From contig JANTQA010000047.1 of assembly GCA_027625915.1 (NCBI GenBank), positions 19,158,001-19,222,000 on the forward strand: DNA of 64,000 bases. Direction: 5' to 3'. The position numbers and the translations under genes were made by a program. This DNA comes from Anaeramoeba flamelloides (lineage: Eukaryota; Metamonada; Anaeramoebidae). The number at the start of each line of letters is the position of its first letter. Positions within the stretch are counted from its first letter, which is position 1. This document shows positions 36,381 to 47,400 of the stretch, one piece after another. Under the pieces are notes generated by a model that saw only the letters and a list, made by a program, of their open reading frames with translations, was not told where the DNA came from and did no database searches.

Positions 36381-36749
36381 TTGCGTTAATGGAAATTGGC
36401 ATAAATATATTTTCAGATAAAGTTGAAATTAAGAGAAATAACAGGTATAAAAATAGTTTTTAAATTTTAGTTTGATTTATTTGAGAATTTTCTAAAAGTT
36501 TGGGGATTGAAAAAATATTGATTTTAATTTCAATCTTAAAAAATCCTAAAATTCGAAATTGATATTTTTTGGTTTTCCTTTATAAGGGCATTCGTTTAAT
36601 TTTTTTTTTTTTTTATTTAAACAATTGAATTTCCGGTTCTACTAGAATACTAAAATTCAAATTGCATTTAAGATTCAAGCCACATACTTAAATTAAAATA
36701 GATTCTTAAAGAATTGTATGTTTATTAAAAATTTGATTTCTTAGTTTAT

Positions 36750-38250
36750 ATCCCTTAGCACCCCAAATAACCTAAAAACAACTCAAACAAAAATTTTAAT
36801 TTGAAATGGTATCAAGGGATGATAAGGTATAGAATTAATAAACAATTATCTTAGAAAGAAAATTTTATAATTAAAAATTGTATAGTTACTTAAAATAAAA
36901 AAATAACTTGAAAAAAATTTTTCAACATTGGGAATTTTTTTTTGGTTATTAGTGATTTTTTTATTTTTCCAAATTTTGACAAAATAAATTTTTTTTTTAT
37001 TTTTTGAAAAGTTTGTCTAGACATCAAAAACCTCTTATTTTTAACATTTAAAACACATCATACTTTACTGGAAATTTTTTGGGGGCCCTTTGCACCCCAA
37101 AATTGCCTAAAATGCTTGATTAAATAATTTATTCATTATAAAAGTTATTATAACATCACATAGAATATTTGTTTTATCTACTGATTACTATTCAATATCA
37201 ATATCTATATTAGATTCTAAATAATTTAAAAATAAAAAAAAATATAAATTAAATTAGAAAAAAAAATCAAATTTTCTTTCATTGCAAAATTTTACAATTT
37301 TTTCAACAAGATTTTTTTTCAATTTTAAATGATTTGTCCAATAGTTCGAGTCAGATTAATAATTGATTTTTTTTTTTATTTTTTACAATTTTTTAATTTT
37401 TGACTTTTTCTAATCTAGACATAAAATAAACAATATTGTTGAATTAGATCCATATATCAGAACTTATTTAACAAGATCTGGATTAATTTATTAAGGAAAA
37501 ATCCAAATATCGCAAATATATTATTCAAATTTTTACCAATAACAAAATGTAATAAAAAAAAATTTGGTTTCGGAGATTATTTTATTATATCACGGAATAA
37601 TATTTAAGAGTTATTTTTTTATTTTATTTCAAATTTGGGTATAAATATTTTATCGATTAAATAGTAATGTATATTTGTTTTATTCCAATTTAATAAATTG
37701 AAATTATTTTAGATTTTTTTTTTTTTTTGATTTTCAATTATTATCTATTGCTTAAATCAAAGTTTTAGAAAATTAATCATATTAAAAATTTAATTTTGGC
37801 CTAAAGAAATAAATTTCATTTTTCTCTTAATGAGATATTTATTGAAATTTTATCTAAAAAAAAAATTAAAATTCAAAGTAATTTATTTTTTTATTTATTT
37901 TTTTTATCATAAAATTAGCAAAATTTTTTGGTGGTTATTATTAATAAATTAATGTTTTGAGTTTTGAATTACTAGTAATGTAATAAAATTTCCAATTTAA
38001 AAAAATAAAATAAAAATAAAAATCTTTAAAAAAAATGTAAAAATGAATAATTATTATTTTTTTTTCAATTTCAAAAAAAACAATCAATAACTTAACTACT
38101 TTATCTTTGAACTATTTTGACTTTTTATTATAATTCAAATCTGGATTAAAGACAAATAAGAAAATTAATATATTAGTAGATCAATATCATTTTAAATCTA
38201 ATTTAAAAAACTTGATGAAATTTAGGTAAATCCGGGGTGCTAAGGGATAT
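36750..38250. mobile_element. TIR element, family J
   Basis: TATATCCCTTAGCACCCCA at about 36748 and its reversed copy GGGGTGCTAAGGGATATA at 38236-38252 face each other 1.5 kb apart. Both continue inward with CCTAAA. A related inner end, CCCTTTGCACCCCAAAATTG, at 37088 suggests an older or nested relative. The interior is extremely AT-rich with no reading frame. Confidence 0.55.
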
Positions 38251-38289
38251 AAGCTATTTCCAAAAAAGTGCGGCAAATTTATTTTCAAA

Positions 38290-38490
38290 TACAGTCAGTT
38301 CCACTTTTAAGGCACAAACTTTCAATGAAATTTAAGAAACAATAAAAATATCAAATTAAGGTACAAAATTGAGATTCTAGTAAAACAAATTGTAAAAATT
38401 AAAAATTCCAAATTTTGTGCCTTAATTTGAGATTTTTTTGTGCCTTAAATTTTGTTGAAAGTTTGTGCCTTAAAAGTGAAACTGGCTGTA
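38290..38490. mobile_element. Palindromic MITE, family H, copy 1
   Basis: A 200-base near-perfect palindrome from TACAGTCAGTTCCACTTTTA to its complement AAAAGTGAAACTGGCTGTA. It begins TA-CAGT, as expected for Tc1/mariner MITEs. Inner words GGCACAAACTTTCAA and TCAAATTAAGG recur on both arms. It would fold into one long hairpin. Confidence 0.9.
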
Positions 38491-38526
38491 TATTTATTAA
38501 ACTCAATACTCAAAAAAGCATTTAAA

Positions 38527-38726
38527 TACAGTCATATTCACTTTTAATGCACAAACTTACAACGAAATTTAAGGCACAAAAAAATCTCAAATTAAGGCAC
38601 AAAATTTGGAATATTTTTTTTAACAATTTAGTTTTACAAGAATTTGAATTTTGTGCTTTAATTTGAGATTTTTATTGTTCCTTAAATTTCGTTTAAGTTT
38701 ATACCTTAAAAGTGAAACTGATTGTA
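38527..38726. mobile_element. Palindromic MITE, family H, copy 2
   Basis: Same family and size as the copy 36 bases to the left; ends TACAGTCATATTCACTTTTA and AAAAGTGAAACTGATTGTA, TA at both sides. Slightly more diverged. Its inner sequence (AAATTTGGAATATTTT) is closer to copy 3 than to copy 1. Confidence 0.9.
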
Positions 38727-39257
38727 TACAAAATCATTAAATACCATTTATAGATTCCTGAGAACAATTCAATTTGTTTCTTAGTATTGGTTTACATAAA
38801 GAAAAAATATTAAATTTTCTGATCTCGATTTCAGATGATTTTTTATGGGGTACAAATTGGTGTTAATTATTTTATTTTTGATTGAAAAAATAATTTTCAG
38901 AACTTGTTTAATCTAAACAAAATTTTCAAATAGAATTGATAAAATATAACTGTGTTCATTTGTTTTAAAAACCAATTGTACCCTTTCCACATTTTCCAGT
39001 TTTTTATTGAAATTTTTCATACATTGTTTTCACCAAAAAAAGTGCTATTTTTTTTTTCATTAATAGTAAATATTTCAATTGAATATATTTTGAAATAAAT
39101 ACCTTAGTCATTGATTCAATCGGTATTAATATTTCACTTAATTTAGTATTCTCAATTAATAAATACCCACTAACAAAGATGATTTTATATGAAAGGTATA
39201 AAAAAATGTCCCACTTTTTTGGAAATATCTTATCGAATTTATGATCTTTGAACCAAA

Positions 39258-40408
39258 TAAAGTATTTCCAAAATAGTGGGCATTTTTTATTAAATTTTAT
39301 AAAAAAATTTCTTTATTTTTTTTTATTGATTGAAGTGAGATTACAAAGATCCTCTTACTGCTCTGATAACGAATTGTAAATTAGTAATTTAGATGATAAA
39401 GAAAAAAAAATATTTTGTAATCGAGCAAGTTCCAAATTTTTATTAGTTGAAAAAACACAAAGAAAAATTAAAAAGAAAAAAAAAAGGGGGTTTTCAAAGA
39501 AAGTTGGTTAAAAATCAAAAAAAAAAAAACGAACTCTCCATTTTTATCAAGAACACTCATTAAAACAGAAAGGCACTTTTCTTTAAAATTTTGTCGTTTA
39601 ATTATTTCTAAGAAATCGTGAATGCTTAGTTGAGAGGTAGTTGTTTATTAGCTGCCATTTTTCTTCTTTTTAATCCAATCTTTTTTGATCGTTCCAGTTT
39701 TTGTTTTTGTCTTTTCTTTTTATTTTCAAGTTACCAATACCGACTATTTTCTGTACTTCTAGTATATGTAGGTAAACACCTGATTTTTCGCCTTAGTAAC
39801 TCTTCTTCCCAATAAAGAAAAAATTCAACAAGGGAAAAAATTGAAAAAAAATCAAAAAATATTCTTTATAAAAGGGGGTTTTCACTACTTGAAAATACCA
39901 AATTGACTGAAATGGTATTAAAGTGATTGGGTCATTGTCTATTGTATTTATTTCAAAATAATTTTATTAAAATGTTTTGAAAAAATTAAAAAACAAATTT
40001 GTACTTTTTTATAGAAAAGAATACACACATCCGATTTCTTAAATAAAAAAGGGTATATAAATAAGATATAAATTATTATTTAAACAATAAAATCAAGTTA
40101 AATGTTTTCAATTCAATTTTAAAATATGTCAAGATTAAACCTGTTAAAAAAAATTTTTTTTCAATACAAAAAATAAAAATAATCACCGATTTTTCAAACC
40201 TCTAAAAAAATCATTTAAAATCGAGATCACAAATTTTAAATATTTTATTTGTCTAATATCATATGAAGAAGCCAATTGAATTGTTATCAAAAATCAAAAA
40301 ATACTTTTTAATAATTTGGTATATAGAATATTTTTTTGAAGAATGAAGTTTCAAAGAGATATATTAAAAAAAATTTTCCCCATTCTTTTTTTGGAAATAG
40401 CTATATAT
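39258..40408. mobile_element. TIR element, family N (related to K), containing a P repeat
   Basis: Left AAAGTATTTCCAAAATAGTG and right (reversed) TAGCTATTTCCAAAAAAAGA resemble the family K terminus but the interior differs. The interior includes a segment (39718-39820) also found at 60236-60345: TATTTTCAAGTTACC, then AGTAACTCTT and TTCCCAAT. A short frame at 39630-39815 is not conserved as protein. Confidence 0.5.
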
Positions 40409-42431
40409 TTTATCAGATTGCTGTTTTTACAAAAAGAGTCTAAAAAATTTTCTAAAATGTTACACAAAGCACTTAAAAGAATGAATTTGGTTGTCTGAAT
40501 GATAAATCATCAAAATCCCTGCCCACTCGTTTTGAAAATAGTTTTTCACTATTTTCCAATTAATGAATGAATATTTTGATTTTAAATTTCTGAATCATTT
40601 AACTAATCCTGAGTTGAAAAAAAAATATCAAGATATACCCAAAATCTATCTCAAATGAAAATTTTCAAGATTTTATTTAAATATTCCTTTTTGGACTTTG
40701 AATAAAAAAAATTGTCAAAATATATTTGTTTTTAATATTTCTGAGAAATATATATATATAATTTAATCCCAGAGTTGATTACCGATTATAATTTCTTCAT
40801 ATGTTAAGAAAGAAGGTAAATTTAGTTGATCTTCAAAATATTCTTTTTAAAGAATTATTACGTAATTGAAAAGTTATTCGATAATAAAAAATAAGAAATA
40901 ACAGGAAAAAATTATATTTCTTGATTTTTTGGATTTGTCCAAACAAAAATATTATACTATTAATTAGATAAAATAACTGATTAAAAATTTTCGTTCAGCT
41001 TTCAAATGAATATCAAACCCCAAGTATAACAAAATAATAATCAAAGATCTACCCAATTCTAAAACTCAATATTAATAATACAATAACCCCTTTTTGGAAT
41101 TCAATAATTAAAATTTATCTTTAGTATTAAAATCATATTAAACTTATAAAATTTTTTTCTCAAAATGCATGGCCTAAACCCCATAAAATTCCTAAAAATA
41201 TCATTTCAAAATAACAAATATAAAAAAAGTTTTTATAACATGTTATAAACATGTTGTAAAGGCGTTATAAATCTTTTAATTGTTATATAATTTTATAATA
41301 AAAATTTTTATAACATAAATGTTTGTTTTAAAATGTGTTATAAAATTTGTAACATAAGCCCGTTATAAGAATAACTTTTTAATAGCTATTGAAATAATCA
41401 ACATATAAATGGAAATTTTGTTATAAAAATTTTAATAGGATATTATAAAAAATTTTTTTTATTAGGGTGGTCTTGTGAAGAAGTTTGTGTTTTTAATCAT
41501 ATAATTCTTAAAATATTCCGGAACTTAAAATAAAAATTTTCATTAATTAATTGGAAAATAGCAGTATTACTTATTAGTTGATTGAAAAGTATTGTCAAAG
41601 AATTCAGTTTCAAAATTCAACTCCTAGTTTTTAAAAATATACTGTATGTTGAAAAAATAAAAGGAATAACTTTTTAAATCTTACTATTTTTTGCAAAATA
41701 AATGGAATAAAATTTTCATTCGAGTTTTCTTAATTAAAGATTTTTTCATATCAAGTACCATTTCAAATTTTTAATTCTTAAAATCTACTTAGGTTATTAA
41801 TCTCCGTCTATTAGAATTGGGTACTTTGAAGATTTAGTTTTACTTCTTGGAATGTGATTTTTTTGGAAAACTGAATGAAAATTTTGATCTTTTTATTTTG
41901 CAATTAACAGGTTACCAATAAAAAATCGGGTTTAAAAGATCAAAGTTTTTAAATTTTCTTTTGTTTTACTGCAATTTGAAATATAAACGGAAAAACATTT
42001 CATAGTCTATGATCCATTTTGTCATTCTGAAAAATTTATTATAATAGGTTTGTTATCTACCAACATAAAAAATAATAAAGAGCCAAATAAATAAATATAG
42101 ATTTCAAATTTGAATTTATTTCATTGAAATTTATTTGTGAAATTCAAAAAAAAAAAAGTAAAATGTAAGGGAAAAATAGTTTTTCATTTAGAATTGAATA
42201 TGAAATACCTGTTTTGAGTGTGAGTGTTCTCAAAGAATCGGGACATATCCTAAAAAGTTTCATTCTTTCCTTTTAGTCAAGGTTAAGACTATTCTTTTTC
42301 TAAAAAAGATTTAAACCTTCTTTGCAAAAAATACAGAGTTTTTATTGTGCTTTTTGGTTTCTATTCTTATTGTAAATTAGTATAATGAACACTTACAAAA
42401 GAGTTGAAAAGAAGAGCAGTATTGATTTATG
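40409..42431. other. Intergenic, with a TTATAA-rich patch
   Basis: About 2 kb without a gene. The patch at 41228-41460 repeats TTATAAC or GTTATAA about a dozen times in both orientations (for example ATAACATGTTATAAACATGT). The rest is featureless AT-rich DNA. Confidence 0.45.
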
Positions 42432-42713
42432 TACTGTAGTCAAAATAAAGCGTGCAAAAAAATTTAATGCGTGTTTCAAAATAAAAAGCGTGTTTTTTTG
42501 TTATAGAAAACCTATACATTAAGCAATCAAAGAAACCAATAATAAACCCTAAAAAAATATGGTACTGGTTTCTTAAAGTTCTATTATTTAATAAGAAATT
42601 TTAAAAATAAGAAGGATCAAATTGGAAAATTTATCTCAAAAAAATAGAGTTAATTTTTTTCGAGAAATTTTAATCAATCGAAAAAACAAAAAATTTCAAA
42701 AAAATTGAGAATA

Positions 42714-43492
42714 TTTTTTTTTTTTTTTTTTTTTATTGTTGAAGAAGTGTAAATTACACTCTGGATACCCTTTTACTTAAATTCCCAAAAAGAAATTTAA
42801 GCGTAAAATCATAGATTTCACGATTATTATTTAATGAAAATAGTTTCAAACTGTTTGTTTTAAATTAATTCATTAAGATTTTTTTTTTTTTAATTTGTTT
42901 TGAAATATTAATCTATCTTTTTCATAGGAAGGATAGACCCATAAAAAAATGATCAATACTTTCAATTTGTTTTAATAAAGAGATCTAAATATTTGAACAA
43001 CTATAGATCAAATGAAATAGGTCACTTTATTAAGTTTTTTAGAAACTTTATAGATGGTTTGATTCTATAAAGTGCTAAGGTTTTAAGAATAAGATTTGGT
43101 TTTACAAAATTGAGTTTTTGCTTTTTTTTTTTTTTTGCAAGTTTCCCAAATCTTGTTTTCGCAAAATCCCAGTACAAGATACCGACTCGACAGCAAAAAC
43201 CCAGTCCAGGTAACGACTCGACAGATTGTACGGAAAGTCCAATTCGGTTCACTTTGGTTGGCTTCAGATCGCATTCGTTGGATTCAGTTCTCGACAGTTG
43301 CATAAGTCCAGCTCAATTCATTTTAGATCTGATCATTAACAAGTTTGGTTAGGTTAGTCATGACCAAGTCCACCAATTCTTATAATGATTTTTTATTCCT
43401 TGAACCTCTCCAAGCACCTAAAAAAACAAAAAGAGGAGGAACCCAAACAACTTATAAAGAGAAATTTGGAAAAGGTAAAAAGTATAAAAAAT
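42714..43492 (-). mobile_element. Chimeric LINE-type insertion, minus strand
   Basis: A 14-base duplication AAAAATTGAGAATA flanks the insert (42700-42713 and 43493-43506); copy 1 of the host element has this once, as ATAAAAATTGAGAAAAT at 33614. The 3' end (low coordinate) has a T-run and the stem AGTGTAAATTACACT. Next comes a LINE C-terminal fragment near 42920-43000 (minus strand IIFLWVYPSYEKDRLIF, compare IDHFLWVCSSYENNRLIF at 57490). Beyond 43020 the sequence no longer matches the LINE; 43140-43380 is markedly richer in G and C. Confidence 0.75.
43149..43212. repeat. Two tandem copies of a 31-32-base GC-richer unit
   Basis: GCAAAATCCCAGTACAAGAT-ACCGACTCGACA is followed directly by GCAAAAACCCAGTCCAGGTA-ACGACTCGACA. 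It lies in the unexplained segment of the retro-insertion at 42714-43492. Confidence 0.8.
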
Positions 43493-43711
43493 AAAAATTG
43501 AGAATAGTATGGAAAATTTTCAACTATTTGCATGAATAATTTAAATTTTACTGAAAATAACCAGACCTTTCCTTTCAAAATTGATTTGAGCTCAGGTATA
43601 TTATTTGGTAGTAGATTGGATGTTACATTGGTACAAGAATAAAAAAAAGCACGGATAATATTTTGAAACACGGATTATAGTCGTTGTGCACGCATTATTT
43701 TGATCATTGTA

Positions 43712-44438
43712 GAAACTATTAAATTATTCTGAATTGTTTGTCCCAACGAACTATTAAAAGACTAAACGAAAAAGTAATCCAAGAAACATATTCTTTGTTT
43801 AATTTCTAAGACCTTGGTAAGCAAGTTCTTAAAGTAGAACAAAAACCAAAATCCAACAAGAAAATCTCGATTCTAGTAAAAAATTATTTATTTTAATCTC
43901 TGGAGAAAAGAATGAAAAGCCTTAAATCTCTCCAAAACAATAGCATTTGGTGGATGTTCCGAAGAGTTACTTTGGAACTTACAGCTTAAACTTTACATAT
44001 TTGGATAAATGTCTCTGTATTAATTTTTCCGAACCAAACCTTTACTTTTCCACTATTTGAACGGAATAGGGGATTTTTCGTTCATAATGAAAATTGTGAC
44101 AAAAAATCACCCTTTTACAAATTAAATTCGAAAAAGATTTTTCGATAATATTTTTTGCTAATTATTTCTTTTCTTAATTCTGAAAAGTTTCTTGAAATAG
44201 AATTGTAATTTTAAATTCAAACCTTTTAAAGTCTTAATTATAAAAATCACTTATTCAACAATCAAGAAATTTCCATATCGATTTCTTTGAAAAACAATGA
44301 CAAGCAAATTTTTTTTTATAAACTCTCTTGATTTTCCATACCCTTATGATTTTCAATATATTCTCTGAGTGTTCTTGTATTTAAATTGTCTCCTTAGAAA
44401 CGCAACATTAGATACAAGGCCAAAAACAACCAACCATA
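43712..44438. other. Upstream region of the BRSK-like kinase
   Basis: About 700 bases between the family D element and the kinase start. No repeat partner or other gene was recognised. It probably holds the promoter, but no specific element can be named. Confidence 0.35.
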
Positions 44439-47400
44439 ATGACAAATAATCCAGAATTTGATGCACGCAAGTAAACTTTTTAAACAATCATTTTTTTATA
44501 CATTGTTGAATTTTATCATATTTTTTTCAAAAAAGCCAAATGTCTGTCCAGTCAATTGGCCCATACCAGCTTGGTTTGTTCTCAAAATTTTGACTTGTGC
44601 TTTTTACCCGAAATTTTTTTTCACATTTAACTTATTTCCTTCAAACTTTTTTTTAATTCTCCAAATACACAAACAAAAACAAATGAAAAAAAAAAAAAGG
44701 AAAAACTTTAGGGTCTGGAAGTTACTCAAAAGGTTTGATTTGTGTTTTTATATTTTTTAATTGTCATGTTCTTGAGTCTCCTTGTTCAAGTGTTTTCCTA
44801 CTGAAAAGAATTAAACCCAAAATAATACAATAACGTCACAAACATAAATCTACTGTTACCAATAAACACAAACATTCCAAAGTAAAATTAGCAACGCACT
44901 TCAAAACAAAACAACAGGTGGCAATCAAAATCGTATCAAAAAAACAACTTTTATCAAAGCCAGCGAATATGGAACGAATGCGGAGAGAAATTTCTATCCA
45001 AAAATTAATCAAACACCCCAGTGTACTCAAAATTTATGATGTGTATGAAACAGAAAGGAATTTATTTTTGGTTCTTGAATACATTTCAGGAGGTAATTAC
45101 TCTTCAAATATTTTCTTCTTCATCGAACTTGTCAAAATTCCTTTTTGTTGATCTCTTTCTTCATTCCAAAAACACCAAAAAAAAAAAAAAATACTTTTAG
45201 AATTCTTTTTGTCATTTCTTATTGGAAAAAAATCTTTTAAAAAAAGTATTAATCTGTAAGTAGAATTCCTGAAGGGATCAAAATTTCTAATAACGAAAGT
45301 GTTTTGTTTGTAAAGCTAAATCTCCCAATCTTTCAAATTAAACAAAAAAAAAGGAAATATTATTTTCCATTCTATTTCTTGAGATAATTTTTTTTTCCAA
45401 ATTTTGGAAATTAAATTTTCGATCATAATGCTGTTAAAATAATACCCTACAAACTTGGTAAAACGTGTGGCTTAATACTAAAAAGCGTACTTCTTCTTTT
45501 TTCAAAAAGTATCTCACATTAAATGATCAAAGAAAACGACAATAAACAATAAGTGAAGATGGTATGGATTTTTGAAGATCTCTTAACGTTTTAGCTTTTT
45601 AAAAAAGAAATTCGAAAAATTAAGGATCAAATAAGAAAGTTTTCAAAAAAACCAATCTTATTCTTGTTTTGCCTTTAACACATGTTAAAGTTTTCTTCTC
45701 TTTGGGGAGTGAATTATTTTTTTTTTTTGTCAAAATACCGACAACATTAAAACAAAATTAAGGAAGCAGACACATTTTACCATTTTGAAAAGTTTTAGTT
45801 CTGTGAAAACTTTACCGAATAAAAATTGTTTGAGTGTCACCAGGATATTGAAACTTTGAAACTAATATTTAACTCACTACTCTATTTGTAAAAAGAAACA
45901 TAAACCCAAAATAATTCAGAGCTAAACCTTCATTTGAATTTTCAATTTTTTCACTTTTTTTTTTATTGTTTGCCATTGTGAAAAAAATTTGGTTCATTAA
46001 AAAAAATTGGGTAAGTCAAAAATTTGTTTTCGTTTTTTAAATAATAAATATTAGCAAAATGATTTTTGATCAAAGTAAAATTTTATGAACAAATCTTACA
46101 TTTAAGAAAAATCAAAGTCACTATCAATAATAATTTTCAGAAGTAAAATTAAATTGTTGCATTTTAACCTTTTGGAATTACTGTGGAACTCTAAAAAACA
46201 AAAATTTATTTTTAATTTTCAACTTTACTAAAAATGTTGATTTTTTTTATTAGATTAGAGCAGTGAAAAAAATACCGGACAAGATTTTTAATTGTGAATA
46301 TTAGTAAAATTATTGTGTAATTTCATTTATTTACAATCAAATTCCTTTTTTTAAGAATCGAACTTTTTCAATTATAACTCCCCCACTTATTAGAATGATG
46401 ATTGATGAAATCACACTTGTTCAAAACACCATTCAATCAATCAAAAAACAAGAAGAAAAAATTATCATTTTCCAAACTCTAGCAAACCTCTATAAAACTC
46501 CGATTGTTTTTCAAAAAAAGTTGATCTACTTAGGCTATCAAACAAATACTCAAGTATTCTATAGAGAAACCCTCCTTTAATGAAAGGTAAGTTGGTTTAT
46601 TATTTGTTTCATAAAAAAATTGGTTATTTATAAAAACGATTTGATTGAAAATAAATGAAATTAGACAAAAATTTTACTAATACTCACAATTAAAAATCTT
46701 GTCCGGGATTTTTTTCATGTCCGGTATTTTTTTCCCTACTATACATTCCAAGATCAAGTTAATCATTGTTTGGGAAGACCAAAAATTAATAACCGTTTTA
46801 AATTAAGGTTTGTCTATTGGGATTTAAAGAATTTAAATGGTTTCTGAAATCTTGATATTTCGGTATTTTGAAGTTTTGATTGTAAAACAATAGTGGAAAA
46901 CAATCTCTTCTGAAAAAATAGCTTTTTTTGGAAGATTTTATTATTCAATTTGGTTTAAAAGGATATTTAAGATTAACCATGATAAATTTGCGTTCATTAA
47001 AAATGATAAATATCTTATTGAATTAAGTGATTTTAATATTTCCTATTAAATATTTCTCTTATTTTTAGTAAAGTTGACAATTAAAAATAAATTTTTGAAT
47101 TTTTGGAGTTCCACAGTAATTCCAAAAGGTTAAAATGCAACAATTTAATTTTACTTCTGAAAATTATTATTGATGGTGACTTTGATTTTTCTTAAATGTA
47201 AGATTTGTTCATAAAATTTTACTTTGATCAAAAATCATTTTGCTAATATTTATTATTTAAAAAACGAAAACAAATTTTTGACTGATCCAATTTTTTTTAA
47301 TGAACCAAATTTTTTTCACAATGGTTAAATTTTTTTGGGTTTTATTAAATTGTGTTTCGAATCTAAAGAATATTTCAAAATCCTTACTTTGTCAAATCAA

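Larger units (their letters stand above)
38250..39233. mobile_element. Non-autonomous element, family K, copy 2, holding two palindromic MITEs
   Basis: Ends ATAAGCTATTTCCAAAAAAG and, reversed, ATAAGATATTTCCAAAAAAG. It aligns with the two halves of copy 1 (28262-29670) once the two 200-base family H MITEs are removed. Removing them restores AATTTATTTT-AAACTCAATACTC-AAAAAAGCATTTAAA-TACAAAATCATT as in copy 1. Confidence 0.75.
42432..43711. mobile_element. TIR element, family D, copy 2, split by a retro-insertion
   Basis: Ends TACTGTAGTCAAAATAAAGC and GCATTATTTTGATCATTGTA with TA borders. Outside the insert at 42714-43492 it follows copy 1 (33346-33833) closely: TATGGTACTGGTTTCTTAAA on the left, GGATGTTACATTGGTACAAG on the right. 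Confidence 0.8.
45973..47324. mobile_element. Long-TIR element, family R, copy 2, split by a family T element
   Basis: Starts TGCCATTGTGAAAAAAATTT and ends with the complement ATTTTTTTCACAATGG. Once the 484-base insert at 46258-46741 is removed it is about 866 bases and matches copy 1 (32191-33059) along its whole length, with the centre reversed relative to it. It lies in intron 4 of the BRSK-like gene. Confidence 0.9.

Noticed and set aside
43022-43303. 93-codon minus-strand frame in the chimeric insertion
   Set aside because: It crosses the A-run junction between the GC-richer segment and the LINE-like part, so it is unlikely to be a real protein.
43140-43380. tRNA gene or tRNA-derived SINE in the GC-richer segment
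   Set aside because: Neither a clear A box nor a GGTTCGANTCC-type B box was found on either strand.
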